From the NCBI RefSeq assembly GCF_047607725.1, contig NZ_JBLKSS010000062.1:1-7816 (forward strand): 7,816 nucleotides of DNA, read 5' to 3'. Both the position numbers and the translations under genes were made by a program. The notes below the pieces were generated by a model, which made no database searches, had not been told where the DNA came from, and was given only the letters and a program-made list of their open reading frames with translations. This DNA is from JBLKSS01 sp047607725 (lineage in GTDB: Bacteria; Pseudomonadota; Gammaproteobacteria; Enterobacterales; Enterobacteriaceae). Positions 1 through 6,378 of this stretch are shown here, piece after piece. Within the stretch, counting starts at the first letter, position 1, and every line of letters begins with the position of its first letter.

Positions 1-137
1 TGGAGCCGGAAGCGTATCTGCGCCATGTGCTGGCGATTATCGCGGATCATCCCATCAACAAAATCAAAGAGCTCCTGCCGTGGAACCTCACCATCCCTGC
101 TGAATAACTGTCAATACGGCGCTGGGCGTACGCTTAC
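1..137 (+). mobile_element. IS66-family insertion sequence, 3' end only
   Basis: The segment holds the last codons of an IS66-type transposase followed by about 30 bp of non-coding DNA that finishes in CGTACGCTTAC at 127-137. IS66 elements typically begin GTAAGC and end GCTTAC, so 137 is taken as the right boundary. The next base, 138, is where cytR homology resumes on the opposite strand. The rest of the element lies left of the window, so the other terminal repeat and the usual 8-bp target duplication cannot be checked; the right-hand copy of such a duplication would be 138-145. The element splits cytR. Confidence 0.85.
3..107 (+). CDS. IS66-family transposase (TnpC), C-terminal fragment
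   Basis: Reading from position 3 gives 34 residues and a TAA stop. The residues include EPEAYLRHVLAIIADHPIN and, near the end, KELLPWNL and PAE. This is the characteristic C-terminal tail (IS66_C region) of the large IS66 transposase, the DDE enzyme that moves these elements together with TnpA and TnpB. The catalytic core lies left of the window, so nothing can be said about whether the enzyme is intact. The frame is open to the window edge and the stop lies 30 bp before the inferred end of the element, as expected for a complete 3' end. Confidence 0.85.
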   Translation, partial: EPEAYLRHVLAIIADHPINKIKELLPWNLTIPAE

Positions 138-791
138 GTTCCCGCGGCGTGATGCCGTGACGCTGCAACGCATGATGATACCCCTCCAGACGCAGCCGGC
201 ACGCCGGCAACTGCGCCGGACCGCTGATACAGCCGATGCGGCGATGGCACAGTCGATAGAGATAATTCACTGCGCGCCAGGCCGCGGTCAAATTATCAGT
301 ATGCACCGTCGGCAGCGCCAGCGCCGGCACATATTCATTCACCATAACCATTGGCGGCAGGGTGGAGCGCGTATCGCCATCGATGCGCAACGGCACATCG
401 GCGCCGAGCAGCAACATACCATCAATCGTCCTGCCGTAGATCACGTCGCTGAGGCTTTTTTTCTGCGACGGCGCAGGGCGATACGGCGGCGGCAGCAGCC
501 AATAACCTTGCGCGACGGCGGTTTTCTGGATGCCGCGCAGAACCTCGCTGAGATGCGGGTCGCCGCTATCGGGCACCAATGCCAGAAGCGTAGCGCTCTC
601 GTCACGTTTTATCAGGCGGCCGGGCGAGAGCGGCGCATAACCGATGCTGCACGCTGCCCGCGCTGCAGCGTTGCCGGCGACACCTTTTCCGGACGCATCA
701 GCGCCCGTGAGACGGTCGCGGTGGAAACGCCCGCCTGCAGCGCCACATCTCGCATTGTCGCGGCGCAGGTACTGCTCCTTTTCTGTTCCAC
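138..791 (-). pseudogene. cytR: cytR, LacI-family nucleoside regulator, disrupted
   Basis: CytR represses nucleoside uptake and catabolism genes (deo, udp, cdd, nup) together with CRP. The remnant starts at a GTG (791-789) preceded by AGGAG at a 6-nt gap. It first reads an intact LacI-type helix-turn-helix, MRDVALQAGVSTATVSRAL. The frame then breaks near 646-650; comparison with E. coli CytR suggests about 7 nt were lost. Homology continues in the next frame with SIGYAP, IKRDES, TIDGMLLLG, LPPMVMVNEYVP, LPTVHTDNLTAAW and ALQRHGITP. At 138 the sequence stops in an IS66 end, at about residue 215-220 of roughly 340, so the C-terminal part of the sugar-binding-like domain is separated or lost. 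Position next to priA on the same strand is the normal enterobacterial order. Two independent lesions make this a confident pseudogene. Confidence 0.92.
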
Positions 792-936
792 GCATTACTC
801 CTGGGGGCACCGTGGCCCTATTCATGCTCAACGGCCCTCCCTTTGTATCAGATCCCACGTCGGCGAGCAGAGGTCAATTTCACGCTGATTTTTATCTTTA
901 GGCTATTGCCGAAGTGCGATCGCAAAACCCGCGGCG

Positions 937-3132
937 TCAGCTGTCGAGGGGATCCACATCCAGCGACCATTTGACCTTGCGCGCCTGGGACAGGGTACCT
1001 ATTAGCGGTAAACTGGCGGCGATCAGGCGTTGCAGTTGCGGACGCGAGGGGTGCGACAAGAGCAACTGCCAGCGAAAACGTCCGCCGCGCTTGGGCGCCA
1101 GCGCGGGGATCGGCCCCATGAGCCACAGGGCGTTATCCCGCAGCGGGCTGGCGTCCAGCAGCTGGCGTAATTGATCAAGGAACAGCTCCGCCTGGCGGTT
1201 ATCGTGATCATCCGCGCGAAACAGGATATGGCTGGTAAAGGGAGGCAGGCCCACCTGGCGGCGTTCCTCTAGCGTTTGATTGGCGAAGTCCATATAACCG
1301 CGATGCAGTAACGTTTGCAGCAGGGGATGTTCGGGATGGTGGGTTTGCAGTAAAACCTCCCCTTGTTTGCCGGCGCGGCCGGCGCGGCCGGCAACCTGGG
1401 TATAAAGCTGGGCGAAACGTTCGGCGGCGCGGAAATCGCCGGAGAACAGCGCGCCGTCCACGTCCAGCAGCGATACCAGCGTAACATCCGGAAAATGGTG
1501 GCCTTTGGCCAGCATTTGGGTGCCGATTAAAATGCGCGCGCCGCCGCGCTGCACCTGGGCGAGATAGTCCTCAAGCGCGCCTTTGCGCGCCGTGGTGTCG
1601 CGATCGATACGCGTCACCGGCACGTCTGGAAACAGCGGCGTCAGCGCCGCCTCCAGTTGTTCAGTGCCTAACCCGACCGCGACCAACTGGGTTGAGCCAC
1701 ACTGTGGGCATTGATGCGGCAGCGGGTGTTGGCTGTCGCAGTGGTGGCAGCGCAATTGGCGCTGATGCTGATGTAGCGTGTAGTAGTGATCGCAGCGTTG
1801 GCATTCGGCTATCCAGCCGCACTCATGGCACAGCAGCGCCGGCGCGAAGCCGCGCCGGTTAAGAAACAGCATGACCTGATTGCCGGCCTGCAGATGAGCG
1901 CGCATTTTATCCAGCAGCGGCGTTGAGAGGCCATGGGTCAGCGGCAGCACCTTCATGTCCAGCAAGTGCTGGCCGGCCGGCCGGGCGCTGCCGGCACGCT
2001 TGGCCAAGGTGAGCTGGCGGTATTTTTTCTGCTGCACATTATATAGGGTTTCAAGGGACGGCGTGGCGGTGCCGAGGACTATCGGTATATTTTCTTCCCG
2101 CGCGCGAAAAATCGCCAGGTCGCGGGCGTGATAGCGCCAGCCTTCGTGCTGCTTATAAGAACTATCGTGCTCCTCGTCGATGACGATAATCCCCAGCCGG
2201 GCGAACGGGGTGAATAACGCCGACCGGGTTCCGATGACGATAGCGCATTCGCCGCGTCGCGCTTTAAGCCAGACCGCCAGCCGTTCGCTGTCGTTGAGCC
2301 CCGAATGCAGGACCTCTACCGGCGCATTGAAGCGCTCGCGAAAGCGGGCGATAGTTTGCGGCGTCAGACCAATTTCCGGTACTAACACCAGCGCCTGCTG
2401 CCCTTTGGCCAGAATATTCTCCAGCACCGTCAGATAAACCTCGGTTTTGCCGGAGCCGGTAACACCGGCCAGCAGCCAGGCGGCGAACCGATCGTCCTCG
2501 CTGCGAATAGCACCCACGGCGGTGGCCTGTTCGGTGTTCAGCCGCCGCCGTTCGCCGTTAACGCCGAACCCTGGCCGCCAGTCGCTTGCATCCACCGCCT
2601 GGGGCCGCAGATCGCATAATCCTTTGGCGCGCAGCGCCTGCAGCGCCGCGTCGGCAAGCAGCAGCTCGCCCACCTGGTGGCGATAGACCGGCCCGCGCAG
2701 CAGCGCCGCCAGCGCCTGTTGCTGTTTGGGCGCCCGCTTTAGGCTATCGGGCAGTGTACTGCGCCCCTGTTCCGTGGCGAACCACTGCCATAGCGGCGCC
2801 ATCTCAGCGGGCTTGCCCTGACGGAGCAGGATCGGCAAGGCGTGGAACAGCACTTCGCCGGCGGGATAATGGTAGTAGCCGATGGCCCAGTTCAGTATGC
2901 GCCAGAGGCTGTCGGAGAATAGCGACCGGCCGTCGAGTACTTCGCTAATAGGCTTTAACTTGTCCAGGGCCACGTCGCTGTGCTCGCGGATGGCGGTGAC
3001 GATACCAATGGCCCGACGTTGACCAAACGGAACCCGCACCCGACCCCCAACCGCCGGCGCGGCGTTAGCGGGCAAAAGGTAATCAAAAGTCCGAGCCAGT
3101 GGCACCGGTAATGCGACGTTTACAACGGGCAT
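937..3132 (-). CDS. priA: Primosomal protein N', replication restart helicase PriA
   Basis: PriA recognises stalled replication forks and D-loops, unwinds the lagging arm 3' to 5', and starts primosome assembly with PriB, DnaT and DnaC so that DnaB can be reloaded. From the ATG at 3132 the protein is 731 aa, against 732 in E. coli. An AGGA lies 7 nt before this ATG and MPVVNVALPVPLARTFDYLLP matches the family N-terminus; the 39 codons open upstream do not. Visible parts are the fork-binding N-terminal domain (about 1-105), Walker A GVTGSGKT (223-230, Lys229), DEEH box (319-322), eight zinc-binding cysteines (435, 438, 444, 447, 462, 465, 475, 478) and helicase motif QVAGRAGRAG (579-588). The C-terminus WSLDVDPLDS is complete. 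No frameshift or missing motif is seen, so the gene appears functional. Confidence 0.98.
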   Translation of the reverse strand: MPVVNVALPVPLARTFDYLLPANAAPAVGGRVRVPFGQRRAIGIVTAIREHSDVALDKLKPISEVLDGRSLFSDSLWRILNWAIGYYHYPAGEVLFHALPILLRQGKPAEMAPLWQWFATEQGRSTLPDSLKRAPKQQQALAALLRGPVYRHQVGELLLADAALQALRAKGLCDLRPQAVDASDWRPGFGVNGERRRLNTEQATAVGAIRSEDDRFAAWLLAGVTGSGKTEVYLTVLENILAKGQQALVLVPEIGLTPQTIARFRERFNAPVEVLHSGLNDSERLAVWLKARRGECAIVIGTRSALFTPFARLGIIVIDEEHDSSYKQHEGWRYHARDLAIFRAREENIPIVLGTATPSLETLYNVQQKKYRQLTLAKRAGSARPAGQHLLDMKVLPLTHGLSTPLLDKMRAHLQAGNQVMLFLNRRGFAPALLCHECGWIAECQRCDHYYTLHQHQRQLRCHHCDSQHPLPHQCPQCGSTQLVAVGLGTEQLEAALTPLFPDVPVTRIDRDTTARKGALEDYLAQVQRGGARILIGTQMLAKGHHFPDVTLVSLLDVDGALFSGDFRAAERFAQLYTQVAGRAGRAGKQGEVLLQTHHPEHPLLQTLLHRGYMDFANQTLEERRQVGLPPFTSHILFRADDHDNRQAELFLDQLRQLLDASPLRDNALWLMGPIPALAPKRGGRFRWQLLLSHPSRPQLQRLIAASLPLIGTLSQARKVKWSLDVDPLDS

Positions 3133-3201
3133 GCATCCATCCTGGGTGTCAAAAAAGCGCTGATAGTGTACACTGTGTTGCTTTTGATGTACGGATTGTG
3201 T

Positions 3202-3230
3202 TTGTAAAGATTGGCGGCATTCTGTATGAT
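3202..3230 (+). promoter_or_regulatory. Sigma-70 promoter for rpmE
   Basis: TTGTAA (3202-3207) and TATGAT (3225-3230) are separated by exactly 17 nt and point toward rpmE, about 100 nt before its start codon. The -10 is followed by a GC-rich stretch (TCGCCGCC). This leaves a 5' leader of roughly 95-100 nt, long enough for control elements, though no clear regulatory fold was identified in it. Confidence 0.7.
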
Positions 3231-3334
3231 TCGCCGCCTTTGATGTCATCCGGCATCAAAGCGATAAACTCCATTCGCGTGGTGTCTGGCTAAAGTAGAC
3301 CGGATAGCGACGCGGCCTTACGAAGAGGTTTTCC

Positions 3335-3550
3335 ATGCAAAAAGATATCCACCCGAAATACGTAGAAATTACTGCAGCCTGTTCATGCGGTAATGTCATC
3401 AAGACCCACTCTACCCTGGGCCACGACCTGAACCTGGACGTTTGCGGCGCTTGCCATCCGTTCTATACCGGTAAACAACGTGTTGTTGATACCGGCGGTC
3501 GTGTTGATCGCTTCAACAAGCGTTTCAGCATTCCGGTCGGCAAAAAATAA
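3335..3550 (+). CDS. rpmE: 50S ribosomal protein L31 (zinc-binding type)
   Basis: This 71-residue protein is L31 of the large ribosomal subunit, which sits at the central protuberance and contacts the small subunit. It begins MQKDIHPKYVEITAACSCGN and carries LDVCGACHPFYTGKQR and GGRVDRFNKRF, all family signatures. Cys16, Cys18, Cys37 and Cys40 make it the zinc-binding (C+) form, which can also serve as a zinc store and is replaced under zinc starvation by the cysteine-free paralogue where that exists. AAGAGG (3323-3328) lies 6 nt before the ATG. It is divergent from priA, as in E. coli. Length and sequence are normal and the gene is very probably functional. Confidence 0.98.
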   Translation: MQKDIHPKYVEITAACSCGNVIKTHSTLGHDLNLDVCGACHPFYTGKQRVVDTGGRVDRFNKRFSIPVGKK

Positions 3551-3568
3551 TTGCCCCTACCAGAAGAG

Positions 3569-3593
3569 AAAAGGCGCCGCGGGCGCCTTTTTT
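3569..3593 (+). terminator. Intrinsic terminator of rpmE
   Basis: A 10-bp perfect stem, AAAAGGCGCC paired with GGCGCCTTTT, closes over a 3-nt loop (GCG) and runs into a T tract, 18 nt after the rpmE stop codon. It is a strong rho-independent terminator for rpmE and marks the 3' limit of the conserved core block. Confidence 0.93.
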
Positions 3594-4260
3594 ATAAGCA
3601 TTTTAGCGTTTAGATAAAATGTGTTATTGGTCTTGTCTTGGTTAGCCCCTGCTTTGAATCCCGCTACGATTTTCATGGTTTTTTTGGTTAAAAAAACCGA
3701 TATTGGGATTTTCTCGCGCCTGGCGAAAGAGTCACTCGCTCCTTTCATATTAAATCCGCCGCATTTTTCATGGTGATAAAACATTGCGGTCCGATAAGGT
3801 CTCTCCTGAAGTCTATCTGCGCCATATTGATACTCGAGGGTTAATTCCTTAATAAGCGCGCGCGAATCGTCTATGGATAAATAAGGCGTTCACCTTATTA
3901 CTGCAGTTCCAAAAAAACACCAAAATCATCTGAACTCCTTACACCGGAATGGTGGTGTAAATATAACATTCACAAATAATAAGGCACTGATCAATTTAAA
4001 TAACGGTGACGTGGTGATTTAATTTAGCCTGTGTTGATAAATACAAACGATTATGACAACTTTAAGTCAAGAAAAGATTAATTTTTAACCAAAAACTGCG
4101 CATGGAGATAAAAGCACAAAAAATAGCTTAAATTAAGTCATCGTCATATTGCAGGATCATGAATAAAAGATTCGCTGTGAAGCGATGTGATTCTGCGAGT
4201 CTTGAATTTATAGCACTCTTCCGTCAGCTCAATACACACATTTTATACATAGAGGCTGGT
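3594..4260. other. AT-rich gene-free stretch before the pipB-like gene
   Basis: No convincing gene is seen. A short minus-strand frame (3557-3784) overlaps the rpmE terminator and resembles nothing known. The stretch holds a possible transposase fragment (3793-3852) and two 7-bp perfect hairpins: AATAAGG/CCTTATT (3880-3899) and TTACACC/GGTGTAA (3939-3960). A weak PhoP-box-like pair, AATTTA-5 nt-TGTTGA, lies at 4021-4037. The AT-rich character after about 3840 is typical of regulatory DNA upstream of acquired virulence or symbiosis genes, but no regulator can be named with certainty. A 34-codon in-frame extension of the next gene (4159-4260) is probably not translated. Confidence 0.5.
3793..3852 (+). 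pseudogene. Possible IS66-type transposase C-terminal scrap
   Basis: One frame reads DKVSPEVYLRHI and runs to a stop at 3850-3852. SPEVYLRHI resembles EPEAYLRHV at the start of the transposase tail at the left edge of this window, and the DNA shares the 12 bases TATCTGCGCCAT. The similarity stops after about nine residues. It may be the trace of an older IS66 insertion next to rpmE, or it may be chance. Confidence 0.25.
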
Positions 4261-5241
4261 ATGATTGCAATTAATATGTTCATCAACAACACCTTGACAT
4301 TTGCTTGTGCCGCGGGCACTGGCTCAGCGCATGCCGTGAAAGATGCCATAACGCCGTCAGGTATTTTCCAGCATATATTGGATATTTTGACATTTGGCGG
4401 CATACGTCGAGGAAAGGAAAATGTGTACACGATAATGATGGATAGAATGGCCGAAGCTTTGGATGGCACAGATATTACCGAGCCTAAGGATATCACCTTA
4501 CATGATGTCATGGGGTGTGAAGTCTCATTCAAACTTCCGCCGATGGGCAGCGATGAAACAAAAGTGACGGTGGAAGTACGAGAAGGCGGTCATTTGATAG
4601 GTCATGACATTGATATCCAGGCTTACCACAAAGTATGCCGGACATTATTGCTCAGAAAAGAGTTACAGCTTGCCCAAAACCCCGTTATTTTGACAGAAAA
4701 GGGTAAGATGAACCTTACCGGCGTTAACCTGGCACAGGCTAATCTGGTCGGTATTGACCTGTCCGATGCTGATCTGTCCCATGCGAATCTCATCCGGGCC
4801 AACTTAGCGGGCGCAAACTTAGAGGGTGCCGACTTGACAGGCGCCAGGCTGATTCGTGCTAATTTGAGCGGCACCGACCTCACCAGTGCTAACCTGAATG
4901 AAGCAGATTTAAACCGTGCTGATTTGATTGAGGCCGACCTGTGCAATGTTACCTTGGCCGAGGCTGACTTAACCAATGCTAACCTGACCAGTGCTGAATT
5001 GGTCAGTGCTAATTTGACGGAGGCTAATTTTTTTCGAGCCCGGCTGAACGACGCTGACCTGACCCGGGTCAATTTGTCTTATGCTAACCTGGTCCAGGCG
5101 AATCTTACCGGTGCAGAACTTATCGATGCCGATCTGACCTTCGCTAAACTGAACGGTAGTCATTTGACGGACGCGGATTTTACCGGCGTCAATTTGAGCT
5201 TTGCTGACCTGAACGTAAGCGCCCCGTGGAGGACGTCTTGA
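4261..5241 (+). CDS. PipB/PipB2-like pentapeptide-repeat type III effector
   Basis: The 326-aa product resembles Salmonella PipB and PipB2, effectors of the SPI-2 type III system that associate with the pathogen vacuole and its tubules. Residues 17-50 (AAGTGSAHAVKDA, ILTFGGIRR) match the PipB N-terminus. Residues 55-150 (MAEALD, VMGCEVSF, VCRTLLLRKELQL, VILTEKGKMNL) match the PipB2 linker. Residues 151-318 are about 33 A(D/N)LXX pentapeptides, which fold as a right-handed quadrilateral helix. The ATG at 4261 is preferred over the in-frame one at 4159: it has AGAGG 5 nt upstream and places AAGTG 16 residues in, as in PipB. The last residues (APWRTS) and stop lie in an inverted repeat, so the original 3' end may be replaced. 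The kinesin-binding LFNEF tail of PipB2 is absent. Base composition is clearly more AT-rich than priA, consistent with transfer. Function as a secreted protein is inferred. Confidence 0.85.
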   Translation: MIAINMFINNTLTFACAAGTGSAHAVKDAITPSGIFQHILDILTFGGIRRGKENVYTIMMDRMAEALDGTDITEPKDITLHDVMGCEVSFKLPPMGSDETKVTVEVREGGHLIGHDIDIQAYHKVCRTLLLRKELQLAQNPVILTEKGKMNLTGVNLAQANLVGIDLSDADLSHANLIRANLAGANLEGADLTGARLIRANLSGTDLTSANLNEADLNRADLIEADLCNVTLAEADLTNANLTSAELVSANLTEANFFRARLNDADLTRVNLSYANLVQANLTGAELIDADLTFAKLNGSHLTDADFTGVNLSFADLNVSAPWRTS

Positions 5242-5261
5242 ATTATTGGTGGGTTTGTTGT
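5220..5261 (+). repeat. Left arm of 42-bp perfect inverted repeat
   Basis: This 42-bp stretch is the exact reverse complement of 5492-5533. It overlaps the last seven codons and stop of the pipB-like gene. Weaker similarity continues outward for about 10 bp (GTAAG here, CTTAC at the other arm) and inward for about 40 bp at roughly 50% identity. On the minus strand it encodes the same peptide, YNKPTNNSRRPPRG, that occurs near the N-terminus of the downstream leucine-rich protein. Confidence 0.95.
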
Positions 5262-5368
5262 ACGAGACAGTAAACCTACGTTGCACGCTTATGCTCATTG
5301 TATTGATTTTAATAACTTTTATTTCCATCCCGGTTTGAGTGATATGAAATTAGTGGTTCTGAAGTTTG

Positions 5369-5404
5369 TGATAGTGTCCATTAAAATTTAAGTGGACACT
5401 ATCA
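5369..5404. repeat. Palindrome with 12-bp arms in the intergenic spacer
   Basis: TGATAGTGTCCA (5369-5380) and TGGACACTATCA (5393-5404) are perfect reverse complements separated by 12 AT-rich bases that are themselves nearly palindromic. It lies within 10 bp of the midpoint of the large inverted repeat. No T tract follows on the plus strand, so it is not a standard terminator there. Ends reading TG...CA suggest two abutted insertion-sequence tips, but the element is not identified. Confidence 0.75.
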
Positions 5405-5467
5405 TCGCCGGATTATCCATGATCTGACAGCCGTCCCTTATAGGATGCGGGTTCACTAGGCATCGTA

Positions 5468-6238
5468 GTGGAACATATTCTTACCGGGCCATACAACAAA
5501 CCCACCAATAATTCAAGACGTCCTCCACGGGGCTCTTACCTTGAAAGCATGCATATTGAATTTTCCCAGGCATCCGGCGGTATGATATTAGTAGGCGAAA
5601 CATTGGATCTTTTTGCCAGCCGTATCGATCGCTTACCTAATGACATGGTCATTATCGGTTCGCTTATATTGCGCGGCTGTAATATCACCGCATTACCCAG
5701 CGGCCTGCGGGTGCTGGATTATCTCGATCTCAACTCCACGGCAATTCACCGGCTGCCGGCAGACTTACACGTGGGCGGATCCCTTTACATCGAACGCTCA
5801 CAATTGCGTCAGCTGCCGGACAATTTCAGTCTCGACGACCATCTGGTGCTGGAAAATACCCCGATAACCACACTGCCGCGGAATATGTGCGTAGGAGGCT
5901 GCCTGAATATACTCGGTACGGGCATTACCTATCTGCCGGAGGATCTGTACGTGGGTGAACGGCTATTGCTGGATGCGGAGAAGATGACCGGCAATGTTGC
6001 CTGGCGTCACCTGCGTAACGCCGAGCTGCCGCCAAATCCGCTGTTCGGCCCTGCCAGCGGCAGCCACCAGCGCGACTTGACGGTGTATGCGGTGTCGCTC
6101 ACCGGGGAGATCAAAATTTCCGCCGGCCGCTTTTACGGGTCGCCTTCGGCGTTTATTCGCAATAATCCACCGCAGCCTTTTCGCCAACGGGTATTGGAAT
6201 GCGTGGAGGAACTGAACCAGAACGCGATGATCGGTTGA
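5468..6238 (+). CDS. Leucine-rich repeat protein, candidate effector
   Basis: The reading frame from a GTG gives 256 aa. Residues 40-159 form six consecutive repeats of exactly 20 residues with the pattern LxVGGxLxLxxTxIxxLPxx, and a partial seventh follows. Examples are LHVGGSLYIERSQLRQLPDN and MCVGGCLNILGTGITYLPED. The LPxx spacing and 20-residue period recall YopM/IpaH/SspH-type bacterial repeats. No catalytic ligase domain follows; the last 85 residues match nothing I recognise. No signal peptide or membrane segment is seen, which fits a cytosolic or type III-secreted protein. The start is uncertain: the GTG at 5468 has only TAGG upstream, and an ATG at 5549 (MHIEFSQ) is possible. The GTG form contains the peptide YNKPTNNSRRPPRG at 9-22, encoded by the inverted repeat. 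Effector status is inferred from repeat type and the pipB-like neighbour. Confidence 0.7.
   Translation: MEHILTGPYNKPTNNSRRPPRGSYLESMHIEFSQASGGMILVGETLDLFASRIDRLPNDMVIIGSLILRGCNITALPSGLRVLDYLDLNSTAIHRLPADLHVGGSLYIERSQLRQLPDNFSLDDHLVLENTPITTLPRNMCVGGCLNILGTGITYLPEDLYVGERLLLDAEKMTGNVAWRHLRNAELPPNPLFGPASGSHQRDLTVYAVSLTGEIKISAGRFYGSPSAFIRNNPPQPFRQRVLECVEELNQNAMIG
5492..5533 (-). repeat. Right arm of 42-bp perfect inverted repeat
   Basis: Exact reverse complement of 5220-5261. Here it lies at the 5' end of the leucine-rich gene and encodes residues 9-22 of the GTG-initiated form. The 230 bp between the arms hold no gene. A transcript reading through both genes could fold these arms into a long hairpin. 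Confidence 0.95.
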
Positions 6239-6323
6239 TAGCCACCGTGCGCCAATGAACGCCCAGCCGCCGTTGCCGCGGCGCGCTGCCTCTTTACCCC
6301 ATCCCCCGCAACAGCCATACATA

Positions 6324-6350
6324 GGAAGGCGTCCATCGCGGGCGCCTTCC
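6324..6350. other. Hairpin between the LRR gene and the DUF1007 remnant
   Basis: GGAAGGCG (6324-6331) pairs with CGCCTTCC (6343-6350) over an 11-nt loop. It stands 86 nt after the leucine-rich gene stop and 29 nt before the next start. No T tract follows on either strand, so it is at best a weak or rho-assisted terminator or a transcript-end stabiliser. The remaining 6239-6378 shows nothing else. Confidence 0.4.
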
Positions 6351-6378
6351 GTCACCGCAGCGATAAAAGGAGAGACTG

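Noticed and set aside
88..858. Apparently intact 256-aa minus-strand frame
   Set aside because: It joins an out-of-frame reading of the cytR helix-turn-helix region, the true cytR frame downstream of a frameshift, and 17 codons of the IS66 end. It is a composite, not a gene.
1370..1395. Run of GGCGCGGCCGGC-type repeats in priA
   Set aside because: It encodes the AGRAGRAG helicase motif with GC-rich codons; it is explained by coding.
3133..3249. 39-codon N-terminal extension of priA
   Set aside because: It runs across the divergent rpmE promoter, is not like PriA, and the ATG at 3132 has the ribosome-binding site and the family N-terminus.
3557..3784. 75-aa minus-strand frame after rpmE
   Set aside because: Its 3' part is the rpmE terminator read backwards and the product resembles nothing known; it has no good ribosome-binding site.
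4623..5328. Minus-strand frames opposite the pentapeptide region
   Set aside because: Long open frames on the other strand arise from the repetitive A(D/N)LXX codons. Only the short peptide in the inverted repeat (about 5210-5265) is of interest.
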